A model generated the notes under the pieces. That model was not told the origin of the DNA. It worked only from the letters and a program-made list of their open reading frames with translations, and ran no database searches. The translations under genes were made by a program, and so were the position numbers. 64,000 nt of DNA from assembly GCF_910592395.1 (NCBI RefSeq), contig NC_088312.1, forward strand, positions 7,812,001 to 7,876,000. Direction: 5' to 3'. The stretch is from Lineus longissimus. Taxonomy: Eukaryota > Nemertea > Pilidiophora > Heteronemertea > Lineidae. Below are positions 44,474 to 54,777 of the stretch, piece after piece. The stretch's first letter is position 1, and each line of letters opens with the position of its first letter.

Positions 44474-46468
44474 ATGTCGTTGAACAAGATTGTTCCCAAC
44501 GAACGCGGCGAGGACAGTGACTTAGCCATTAACCTGAAAGCGATAAAGGTCGCAACCGGGAATATCGCGAGAAAGGCTAAGGTGGCATGTGATTTAGCTA
44601 ATAAAAAGAATGCCTTGGGGGAGATAGTAGACGGTACGTATGCTGGCATGGAATACGGAGACTTCGAGTTCTGGTTTGACATTATCCGCACGGACGACGC
44701 GAAGGCAGCAAGGGAGGTGTTGGATGGTTGTGACGAGAGCGAAATGACTGTCCTCATGAACGCGCCATTTGTCTACGATGATTTGGACCACGGGCATTTT
44801 GGTTTGTCCTTCAAGGAGAGATCGAGTCTTATTCTGTTCCACAAGCCCACAAGCATCGCTGTCATCAACAGGAGTAGAAAGGTGTTGAAATTGATGACCG
44901 AAAATGGCGTCCTTCATATGTCTCGCGACACTGGTGGGAACAACATCTTTCACGTCATGGCGACTGTCGCTCATACGTTTCCCGAGCACGAGGATGAGAT
45001 TTCAGAAATGTACACTGATCTAGTGAGGCAAATCGACAGTCTAACGATCATAAAACATCTACTCTCCCAGGAAAATAAAGATGGGTTTCGCCCGCTCGAG
45101 CTGGCAGCGCATTACGATGTCTACGCCCTCATGATTGAAATATTCGAAACGGAAGGCGTCTACAAGTTTAGCACGTACGGTCTGACGCCTGTCCCGCTTG
45201 TCCGGTACGATGTTACCGAGTATGAGTCCTGGAACGGAGGGCGACGCCGCAAATCTCCTCTCAGGTCCTTGGTCTACCTGACGCAGCCTAACATGCGGAA
45301 AGCCAGCTGTGACAGGCTCTTCAGGTACCCTTTGATTGAGATGTGGGTCAACAAGAAGTTCCGCAACTATCTCTGGATGATCATCATCTGGTTCCTCCTG
45401 CGGACCATCTTCCTTGGCAGCTTTCTCGACTCGGGTTTCGAGAAGCACATCTTCTACAAGAAGGAACATATCCTGGATGAGACCTGCCCAAACAAATCAT
45501 CTGTAGTCATGAAAATCCTTTCGCAAGGTTCTCGGACGTCGGACTCGGGATTCAGTCTCTGGTACTTCATAGTTTACGCGCTCGCTGTCCTTGGGGTGGA
45601 CGTCCTGGAGATATTCGCGCTGTTCACATTCAGGAGGACACCGAAACAGGGAAACGCGCTGAGGTTCTGGACACGCTGTTCCTTCACCTTCTACACGAGA
45701 GTGTCAGTTGGCGTGGCCTGTTTTGTCGGCCTCATGGATGTCTTCGTCATCAACTTCGGACTCAAATACATATCGAACGACGTCGCAGAAGGAATCACAA
45801 TCGTCGCAACCACCGCGTACATCTTCGCCGTCATGGCTTTGGTGTGGTCACACCTCTTCTTCCTTCAACTCGTACCAAAGATCGGTCATTTCTTGATCGG
45901 CTTCCAGTGGATGTTACTAGCCTTCATTAGCTTTCTCGTCGTGTTTCTCTACATCTTTGGCTCCCTCAGCATCGCATTCAACAAACTCTACTACCTGTCT
46001 TGTATAGATCAGGGTTTCGCTGATTTCGGAACATCACTTTATTCAACATTTTTGGTCATGTTGAATATGAAAAACTTCTTGGTCTTTGAGCCGGACGTTG
46101 CGATTCTTCACGCTGTCTTTGTCTTCATCATTGCGCTGCTCCTTCTGAATTTCTTGATTGCTATTTTGACGGACACCCAGGCCACCGTCACCAAGCACAT
46201 CGCGACGATCGAGTCCGTACAGGTCTTGGATATGGTTCTGACCTTGGAGGACAGATTCGGATGGTTCTACAATCTGGTTTGGAAAAGGGAGGCGCAATTT
46301 GTCTTTACGTTAAAGGAGACCATCATCAGGGGCGATGGTGGGTCCTTCGTAAATCCATGCATAGCTATTTGCGCTTCGCTCAGGAGCAAAATCATGCGAA
46401 CCAACGATGAAAGTAGGCCAACTATCGTTCGCAAGCAAGAAAATACTGGAGAGACTGAGGTATGTTAA
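44474..46468 (+). CDS. TRPV-like cation channel, single coding exon
   Basis: The intronless frame encodes 664 residues from ATG 44474 to TAA at 46466-46468. About 300 cytosolic residues include one clear ankyrin-like repeat (NKDGFRPLELAAHYDVYALM, about residues 200-225), a TRPV-type linker (YGLTPVPLVRYDV) and a pre-S1 helix (PLIEMWVNKKFRNY). Six membrane segments follow at about 297-315, 361-386, 403-430, 437-465, 472-500 and 542-570. The pore helix and filter lie at about 517-535 (SLYSTFLVMLNMKNF), and S6 reads LLLLNFLIAILTDTQA. The layout matches TRP channels, closest to TRPV. The filter lacks the usual TRPV GMGD-type sequence, and clear ankyrin repeats are few for the family. Its lack of coding introns contrasts with its intron-rich neighbours and may indicate retrocopy origin or a lineage-specific expansion. 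Stimulus and ion selectivity cannot be read from sequence. Confidence 0.85.
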   Translation: MSLNKIVPNERGEDSDLAINLKAIKVATGNIARKAKVACDLANKKNALGEIVDGTYAGMEYGDFEFWFDIIRTDDAKAAREVLDGCDESEMTVLMNAPFVYDDLDHGHFGLSFKERSSLILFHKPTSIAVINRSRKVLKLMTENGVLHMSRDTGGNNIFHVMATVAHTFPEHEDEISEMYTDLVRQIDSLTIIKHLLSQENKDGFRPLELAAHYDVYALMIEIFETEGVYKFSTYGLTPVPLVRYDVTEYESWNGGRRRKSPLRSLVYLTQPNMRKASCDRLFRYPLIEMWVNKKFRNYLWMIIIWFLLRTIFLGSFLDSGFEKHIFYKKEHILDETCPNKSSVVMKILSQGSRTSDSGFSLWYFIVYALAVLGVDVLEIFALFTFRRTPKQGNALRFWTRCSFTFYTRVSVGVACFVGLMDVFVINFGLKYISNDVAEGITIVATTAYIFAVMALVWSHLFFLQLVPKIGHFLIGFQWMLLAFISFLVVFLYIFGSLSIAFNKLYYLSCIDQGFADFGTSLYSTFLVMLNMKNFLVFEPDVAILHAVFVFIIALLLLNFLIAILTDTQATVTKHIATIESVQVLDMVLTLEDRFGWFYNLVWKREAQFVFTLKETIIRGDGGSFVNPCIAICASLRSKIMRTNDESRPTIVRKQENTGETEVC

Positions 46469-46508
46469 GGGCCGCCGTTCGGATTCATTGTATCCTCAGG
46501 CGGTTAGA

Positions 46509-46514
46509 AATAAA
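46509..46514 (+). promoter_or_regulatory. Poly(A) signal of TRPV-like gene
   Basis: AATAAA about 40 bases after the stop codon. Another AATAAA occurs near 46950, so a longer 3' UTR is also possible. Confidence 0.45.
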
Positions 46515-46835
46515 CAATGCCGTAGTGCAGTTATTATGCACCCAAATTCGATGAAACTTGGCATATATAGAATTGTGTAATCTACACATCACGGCATTGT
46601 TGAAAGTCATATTCAGGGCGTTTGTATTTTTTTGATTAAAATTCAATTTTCAATTTTGTGAACGACCGGAGGGACAATCTATTAATGAGACTCTATGCTG
46701 CTAAGCGAAATGCAAGTATGATTCTTTTGTGCCGGTGTAAGAGGTAGTTATGTCACCTGAAGAAAATGACTTTGGAGCAACATAATCTTATTTATCTTGA
46801 GAAGAAGTTACTCATATATACTTATTGTATGATGA

Positions 46836-46897
46836 TGTAATCGTACAGATAATCATGTAATCGTACAGATAATCATGTAATCGTACATATAATCATT
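46836..46897. repeat. 20-bp tandem repeat, about three copies
   Basis: Three near-identical copies of ATGTAATCGTACAGATAATC; the third has an A to T-type change. No function inferred. Confidence 0.7.
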
Positions 46898-47636
46898 ATA
46901 CACGTCTTGGGCGGATAGAGATGAAACTGTGGGATTGAAGGAAAACCGAATAAAGCCACAACACAATTTGTGGCATCCATCAACCTGAGAATTCGATGCT
47001 GTCATGGAACACTATAAAGACAAAGGATGACCCACCAACATTACCCCTGTAATGTTCACCAACATTACCCCTGTAATGAACAAGGAGTGGCGGCTACCTT
47101 CTCAAAGCCACGAAAATATACCTATCAGAAATATTTGCATGAGCTACTTTAGATAAAAAGTTGTATCTTTACATTGTCTGCACGCTTATTGAATTCAATA
47201 AAATTATCGTCGTGGTCAAATATTGGTTTTGTATTTCATTTGGGAACTATGGTGACCGCTGGTGGGTGTAGGTTCGGTCATCAGTCTTACTTGGCGAAAG
47301 AAGTAAAGTAATTGGTGCCATTGGTGTATGAAGAGAGGACGAAATCCAACAAATAATGAGATAAGACATCCTGGCTCCCTGTCGCTAAACTCCTATGCAG
47401 TCCATTTCATCATCCTGATTGTCTTTCCTCGAGCATTGTCGAGTGACGAGACGAGGGGGGTCCACTGCGTCCGGGGTGTACCCGTGGCTTGGATAGCTAG
47501 TATACCAGTCACAATAACCCGTCTTGAGAGGTCAAAGACCGTGGGCCAAGATGGAGGTGAGGATTTGTCTATCAGATGGACTTTTTGAGGTGTGGTTGTG
47601 CCAGTCTGTATCTTGAGGGACCGTAGCTTGAACCGA

Positions 47637-47786
47637 GGTAGGGACGGCTCCTATCCAATTTTACAGCAATAATCAAGACCAGCGAGACACACTTGTACTC
47701 GTCTAGGCGATTCTTCCTTGTCACTAACGTTTGGCAGTTGTAGATATAGAATATAAAGCACGATTAGGAGCCGTCCCGACTTTCTA
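47637..47786. mobile_element. Short MITE-like element
   Basis: The left end contains GGGACGGCTCCTA and the right end TAGGAGCCGTCCC, an exact inverted pair about 120 bases apart with a non-coding interior. A small non-autonomous DNA transposon is the likeliest explanation. Confidence 0.5.
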
Positions 47787-48459
47787 AATAGGATCACTGC
47801 CCCAAATTCACGTGCAATGATCCATTTACCACGTGTCTTTCGCTTGAGACGGTCTTGTCTCCTGTCTCAGTTTTAGGTATATTTCAGTTCCGTCTAATGG
47901 TCTTAGACGGCGTCAGCGGCTGGGCGGTTGTCGGTGTTAGTGTGTGGTGGGTCATAGCATCCAACTAAAGTTTCTCAAGTTTTGCATTTCGATTTAAAGT
48001 TTGATTCCCGCCAAATATCACATGTTATAGACGGATTTGTACGTTTCATTGACGATGTTACAGGAGACGGACAGCTTCTGGTAGGTTTGCTGAGGGAATT
48101 TATCAAATAGATGCACTGTCCATGCCTGTCATCTTTGATGACCTAGTTAGTCGTGTAGTTTATCCTCTGTGATATGCGATATGTATATAGTCCCTACATA
48201 GTTGTTGCTTAGTCAGTGGGTTTGGTTCTGGGCTAGGCTACATTGTATTGTGATGATATCACACCTGTTATCTATTTGTATTTAGTTATCCATGCCTAAC
48301 TGGGGAAGACCTTCTGCCTCATTTGGTCTTAAACTTCAGATAAAGGTGTACGGAATATGGAATGGAGATTTAAATCCGTGGTAAGCCAGAATGGTATTTG
48401 ATGGATTGTGGACTCTCTCTCTCACAACTAATCGGAGATTTATGATGTGGCCCACCCAT

Positions 48460-48629
48460 CTACAGTGGAACCTCCCTTAGTGGACATCTCTCTAGAAAGG
48501 ACAACCTCTCTATCAAGGACACTAATTTTGGTCCAAAATTGGTTGTATCCATTCAATTTTACCTCCTCTATTTAAAGGAATGCACTTGTCAGTCCTGAAG
48601 GTGTCCTTAATAGAGCGGTTCTGCTGTAG
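48460..48629 (+). repeat. Palindromic interspersed repeat, copy 2
   Basis: Begins CTACAGTGGAACCTCCCTTA and ends GAGCGGTTCTGCTGTAG, so its termini are imperfect inverted repeats. Internal phrases (AAGGACA, TTTGGTC, GTCAGTCC) recur in the other copies. MITE-like. Confidence 0.75.
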
Positions 48630-49317
48630 GCCTATATTCAACAGGCCCAATTTTTGTAGGATCCAAGTAGGCACTTTGACACAGTGGGGCTATTGCCCTA
48701 ATTGGGCAGGCCACATGCTCCAGAGTGCCACTGCCAGTAACCTTTTCAGGAAGATGCCCTTTTCATCCTCAGACATGTTAGGTCCTATATTTAAAATCTA
48801 TTACATGTACATGTACTACCACACCCTGTCTTGTTTACTGAGTTTTTAGCAACTTAATAGTTGTTTTAGTCGATAAACTTGCTTCAACAAGTGTGCAAAA
48901 ATCATGCTGTTGTACGCTGGATACAAAATGCCATTAACTATGTCACATTGGCTAGACAAAATTAGGCCAATTATTATAGAACAATATAGGCCTAATGTTG
49001 AGATACAGATGCAGGACTGAAAGTAGGTTTGGATCAATCGATGCCTCACTTATCAGTTTTTAGAATGAGTTATTTCAGTCACCTGTCGAATTCGCACCGA
49101 TGTCAAGTGTGGGTGTAAGTAGAGATAACCTTGTAACATTTAGGATAGAAAAAGTGAAGGAGATTGTTATTAATTTTTCACATGACTTTCTTTTTCATTT
49201 ACCATTTTTGTGATTTTTTTGCTTTTTGCAGCTATGTTCGAGCAGGTAGTGTCATAAATTATAAGAGCACAATGGGCATGTCTTTTTCAGATGGGTTACT
49301 AGTTAAACCAGGCGTAA

Positions 49318-49555
49318 ACAGTGAAACCTCCCTTTAAGTGGACACCTCTATTTATACCAGGACACCCTGTCTATTTGGGACAGTAGTTTTGGTCCCAAGT
49401 TGTTTGTTTCATACAGTTTCACCTTTGTATTGAGGATAACTCTCTATTAAGAACAGCATTTATCAGTCCCAAGGCAAGGATGTCCTCAATAGAGGGTGTC
49501 CTCAATAGAGGATGTCCTCAATAGAGGGTGTCCTCAATAGAGGTATTCTCCTGCA
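49318..49555 (+). repeat. Palindromic interspersed repeat, copy 3, with internal tandem expansion
   Basis: Begins ACAGTGAAACCTCCCTTTAA. Near its 3' end the terminal motif TGTCCTCAATAGAGG is expanded to four tandem copies (about 49486-49547), which is not seen in the other copies. Confidence 0.7.
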
Positions 49556-49670
49556 TCTTTGTTAATTGATACAAATGTACTAGCATCTAATTTTAAATAC
49601 CTAGACCGATTCAAAAATCTCAGGACTATTTTTCACTCTCTATGCTGTAATCATAATTTTTTTTAAAACT

Positions 49671-49877
49671 ACCGTAGAACCTCCCTTAGCGGACACCTTT
49701 CTATTTTGGACACCTTTCTATTTTGGACACCTTCTCTATCAAAGTCACTAGTTGTGGTCCCAAATAGGTTGTTTCTAATCAATCTGACCTCTCTAATAAG
49801 GACACCTCTCTTTTAAAGACAAAAATTGTCAGTCTGGAGGGTGTCCTTAATAATGATAATATAGAGGTTCTACTGTA
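49671..49877 (+). repeat. Palindromic interspersed repeat, copy 4
   Basis: Begins CTACCGTAGAACCTCCCTTA and ends GAGGTTCTACTGTAC, inverted repeats of each other. It includes an internal duplication of CCTTTCTATTTTGGACA. Confidence 0.75.
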
Positions 49878-50754
49878 CTTTGGACCTTGTTGTCAACTTT
49901 ATGACTGCATTTCTTTTAGGACACTTGACATTCATCTTTGATAAGAATAACATGCATCTAATTTATTTACCCATTTTGAATGACAAGATGAATGGTCAAC
50001 TCACTTATCATGATGTTGACGCTCTTGGCATTAACCCTTTCAGTGCTGATCTTTCACTGTTTAGTTGGCTAAGAGTGTACAATTTCAGAAAAAATCCCAG
50101 AGCAACTTTGGATACTGTCATGTGTTCATGTTATGATTATTACAATAACTAAAGTATTTCTATGTGGAGGTTTCTGCAGATATGCATCTGAAAATGTACA
50201 TGAACAGTTCGTAGAATGTTTATGTACATTTTCAGATACGTTGCAGCCCCACCTCATTTATGGGAACTCTATGAGCGCTGACCTTAGTAAAATCATGATT
50301 TTCCTTGTGAAAAACACCAAGTCATTGAAATCGCTCAAGACAATGAAATATCATATTTAGAATTGTAAGTTTTCTGGCTCTCTGACATAAGATCTTCTAT
50401 CAGTGATCTGGATCATCGGAATACAACACTCTTGGCATTTCCCTGGGGATCTCTTATCATTGCATTGCGGGATATGCCAACCCAATCAGATCTATAAGTG
50501 AGTACTTTCACTTGCCTGATATTTAGCTATTGATCATGTGATCGCTAAGCGGTCCTAACGTGCTACCGCTAGTCTTCAAAGAGCGATGGCGTCTGCCAGA
50601 ACCATGGGGATGCGCCGGAACATGTAATTTCTTAAGCGAGGACCGGTGTGTTTTGGGATATTTTGATTTTTGGAGTTTTCTTTGTTTCTTCCTCATCGTT
50701 GTAAGTACTTCTTGCAAAGTTTGTATGGATCGAGAACTATAGATGCATGTTGCA

Positions 50755-50885
50755 GTAATGTTTATAGTTTTATAGAGTTTATAGTTTAAAGTTTTATAGA
50801 GTTCAGTTTTATAGAGTAGAGTTTATATTTTAAAGTTTTATAGAGTTCAGTTTTATAGAGTTCATAGTTGTATAGGGTTTATTGT
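50755..50885. repeat. AT-rich short tandem repeats
   Basis: Irregular reiterations of AGTTTTATAGAGTT and variants. Low complexity, no function inferred. Confidence 0.6.
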
Positions 50886-52516
50886 TTTTGTTGAGTTATC
50901 AATTTGATGCGGCCCAAATTTAAATCTCTCTTATTGAGTTACTGTTGGCCAACTTTCCAAACAAAAGGTATCATAGTAATGTTTAAAAAAAAGTCCATTT
51001 GACTTAAAGTCATCCTTGATTATCAGGGTTATAAATGATGTGGTAAAGACTATGTATGCCATGGAGATTGTCAGGTAAGTTTTAAAAATCATGGACTTTC
51101 ACAGAGTTTCATTTTTTTGCAGTTCACTTGTTTGCTGCGTGCTTTAACCTATCTCACCATGCAAAATACAGATTGAGATGCAATAACACTCGCAATATGT
51201 GCCACAATAATGTTTGTTTGAATTTCAGGGGGAAAGTACAGATTGAGTTTAAATATCCTTGTTGTGAGAAATAACAACTGGGGAATTTTTATCACATTGT
51301 CTGGTGCCATAAATAGCTGATAGAGACACAAGATTAGGTCAACGATGCCAATCTTTTAGTTAACTGTTTTGCTTTTTCTGTTATCCTTACTTAATTCGAA
51401 AAAACATTTGTTTGTATGTAATTTTCTCCTAAATTGACCGGTCTAATTTTTGATTTTCGAATAATTTAGAAATAACAATTTATTGATTTGTGGCCTGTAG
51501 ATTAACAATTTAATACTGCTTGCCAACAACATTTACTATTGGGGAATATGTCATTGGTCTGTTGTGAGATTCCTGGCAGGCGCGTCATCACTTATATGTT
51601 AAATTACCTGAAAAATTAATCTGACATTAATTGGCACCATGACCCTTGATATCATCGGCACTGGTTCTTTTAAAATTTCGAGTTCAAACTCGGTGCCAAA
51701 TTCAGCTCCTAGGAAAAGGTTTATTATGTTGATGAAAATGCACAAAAAATATTGTTACTTTAAGTAAAACAAAAACTCTCAGTACCAGATTCAACGCCAA
51801 AGGAAAGATTGTATGATGATGAAAATGTACAAAAAAATAGGCATGTGTGTGGGTGAGGTGACTCAAGTAAAACAGTTGCCAGAAAAACACATCATGTAAA
51901 TACTGGATATCATTTTCTGTCCAATGATCAATACAATATTTTACTATCCGAAGATCAATACAGTATTTGATGTGATTTCTAGTTTCCTGAAATAGTTATC
52001 TTTCCTGTGCAGTTAGTTGCTATAAGCTTAAAGATTGTTTTATGTCCCAAATATCATGAGGTTGAGATGTTTTTCATGGCGCTATGCTGGACCAATATCA
52101 GGAACGACGCAAATGGCGCAAAAGAGCTGTAGCGCTTCTGACGTTTGGAGGAATGGTTCTGTCACAAGCGATACAATCTCTGACACTATGTCATCCCCGA
52201 TATTGTCCTGCTAGGCATGAAAGGCGTCAATAGACCACAATTACTGCAAACATTGCACTGTCCTGTCCATCTTGTTGTCATCTTGTTCGGTTGGAAACAG
52301 GGTCGCATCATTTCCAACTGGAAAATGAAAGATGACATTTGAACTTATTGCCGATTGAGCTTTCATTACATTCTGTAAGCTTTGACGTACTACTCACTAC
52401 ACCGAACAGCTATCACCTCCAAACATGACGTCTACAAAAGATTATGTCGAATGTTGTCTTTAGAGGAATACTTGTTGGTGATGCAATTTGCAAGTTTGTT
52501 CTTCTTCTTGTTTCAG

Positions 52517-52545
52517 TTGTCTCATGTGAAGACAAGAACAATAAG
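52517..52545 (+). other. Candidate 29-nt micro-exon
   Basis: Bounded by a strong acceptor (TTCTTCTTGTTTCAG) and a consensus donor (AAG|GTAAGA). Too short to identify; it could be a UTR or alternative exon of a gene extending beyond the right edge, or a chance match. Confidence 0.25.
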
Positions 52546-53818
52546 GTAAGAATTCGAACTATGAAACTTTTTGTGTGAAAGTATAATAAAGAATGTGTGT
52601 TTCGTTGTTGGTTAGTAGCCATCTACTCTAAATTTGCCAGTCGTCTCAAGTGTATGTCCTCATTTTCCCCACTGGTGAAGGGTCAGGGGGGATAGTGAAT
52701 TCCCTTGCTGCAAATTCATGGCTGTCTATAAGCCACTTCAAAATATTTCAAAGTTTCACCCGGCCCTGTCTTCTCCCGACATCAGAGTGCATGATGGGTT
52801 GGATCGCTCAAGTGGAAACTTCGATTTCGACGCGGGACCTGTCTGATAAAAGAAGGGTCTAATCACCAGGAGATTGATTTAACATCAAAGTGAAATAAAG
52901 TGATATTGATTCCAGCCTTGGGAAAGACAAGCGTAAGTAGAGAAGACTTCGATTTCCAAAATTGGTTTGAACGGCAAATTTCTTCTGAGGGCAGTTGGGT
53001 AATTATGGAAAAATGACATGATATGCGCACAGGTTTCTACACCCTACTACTCATCAGATGCCAGGAACTATAAGTTCTGCGGGGGGGGGGGGTGAAATAT
53101 TTCAAATATATGGCGTGCTTATTGAGTGGATTTTAAGATTTAAATCTTTTACATAAATAAAGAGACAATAAATGAACTAAATAATGATAGAACATATTGT
53201 AGATTAAAAAAACCTTTTTTTCATGAGTGGATTATAAAAGGATTAAAATGCTTGGAGGATATCTGTTTAAAAGGTGAATAGCTCCATGATGTGCATCAAT
53301 CACTTGCATGTCAATCACCTGCACGTTGGGTGCCTCAAATTGTTTATCTTAAATTGGTACTAAATTGAATTTTTGAAAAATTGTTGAGGAATTTTCTTGG
53401 CATTTTTGTCTAACTGGCACTTTGGCTGGAGGCCTTGGTGTAAAATAAGTCCAAGAGGAGTCCTTCTAAAACATATATGTTCTGCCAGTTTTTTTCAAGT
53501 AGGCCTGATAAAACATTCGTATTGAGTACAAGGCTTGGGTGTTGTTAATCAATCGCACTGGATTTTCCTAATTACATTATGTGAAATAATCCAATTCCCC
53601 TATAAATCATTACTTTCCGAGAAAGGGTAAATTCTAGGCCTATTTAAAGCATTTGTATTCATGATATTATCTGTCTAAGGGGCCACTTGTCCAAAGACTT
53701 CACAGCACTTTGCAATGGCTTTTTCTGCGTGAGCCCTAGAACTATAAGGATGACATCCTAGGTGCGATTTCCTAATTTTGGATTTTGTTTTATCCCTGGA
53801 TGTGCGTTTGCAATCGCC

Positions 53819-53856
53819 ATGGCAATCTATCGCAATGATGGGACAGGGACCTTCTG
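53819..53856 (+). other. Candidate initiating exon
   Basis: CGCCATGG is a good initiation context, followed by an open frame (MAIYRNDGTGTF) ending at a consensus donor, CCTTCT|GTAAGT. It would be a first coding exon of an otherwise unseen gene. Weak evidence. Confidence 0.2.
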
Positions 53857-53875
53857 TAAGTAACTTTTGTTTCTA

Positions 53876-54777
53876 ATGCCGTGGTCACACTGGGGTTTTA
53901 ACACGAATTGAATTCGAATTAAAACGTTGATACGTATTGGGGCGTCACACTCAATTCGGTTCATACCGATCTCAATCCGCTTTAACCAACACGGTTCTTA
54001 AACCGAATTGAATGCGAATCAGCTAATCCGAATCAACGAAACCGTATTGAGATTTCAAGTGTGACGCGCTTGATATGAATTGAGGTTTTCGATCGCACTG
54101 CGCATGCGCCCGGCGCATGGAAAGTGACCTTTGACCGCGGGAACTAGTGCTCCGGACTAGTTAACTGATGTATTTAAATGATCTCATTAACTCAAATCGT
54201 TTTTCGTTATGCCATAGAATAGGGAAAAATCAACTCCCTTGCACGTGACTTGCATTTCCATTTCCTGGCAAGGTATGTTGCCGCCGGTTCGTTGGTCAAA
54301 GGTACGCTGGTCAGCAACATCGTCGCGGCGGGGGTTTCCCCGGTTTTGGCCTCGTTTTCGAGGGCGAGGCCGGGATTCTCCGCTAATAGTGACGGTGGTG
54401 TTGACTCGCTGAGGACACTCCTCTTTGACCCGAACTTTGGCAATAGGCATGGCCGGGAGATGGAAATGGTCAAGCACCTTACGCGATTTTAACTTGTTAA
54501 TAATGACTGTGTGATACTGTGATATAACATGTATATACTTATATGTTTTGTACTCGTAAATTTTATTCTCCCATATGGGAGGTTAATAGATAATAATGAT
54601 AATAATAATAGATGGCGCGTCGTTAGTATGCATTGAGTGTGGCGCGTTTTAAACCAATTTGAATGGGTATTCGGGCCAGTGTGACGCGACCGTTCTGAAA
54701 CTGGATTAATCAATTCGTATTCCGGAGAGCGCTCTACGGAATTCGGTTTCAATTCGCATCCAGTGTGAACACACCAT
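53876..54777. mobile_element. Non-autonomous DNA transposon with inverted terminal repeats, about 0.9 kb
   Basis: The ends are imperfect inverted repeats: ATGCCGTGGTCACACTGG on the left and, read on the minus strand, ATGGTGTGTTCACACTGG on the right. Subterminal regions on both sides are rich in ACACTGG, AATTCG and GTGTGACGCG motifs in opposite orientation. No transposase frame is present. The exact target duplication is unclear; TA or TAA is possible. Confidence 0.65.

Noticed and set aside
53060-53095. Poly-G run as a regulatory element
   Set aside because: A simple homopolymer slippage tract with no nearby gene to regulate.
54187-54492. Overlapping open frames of 80-96 codons on both strands
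   Set aside because: They lie inside the inverted-repeat element, match no family, and are explained by the GC-rich, stop-poor interior.
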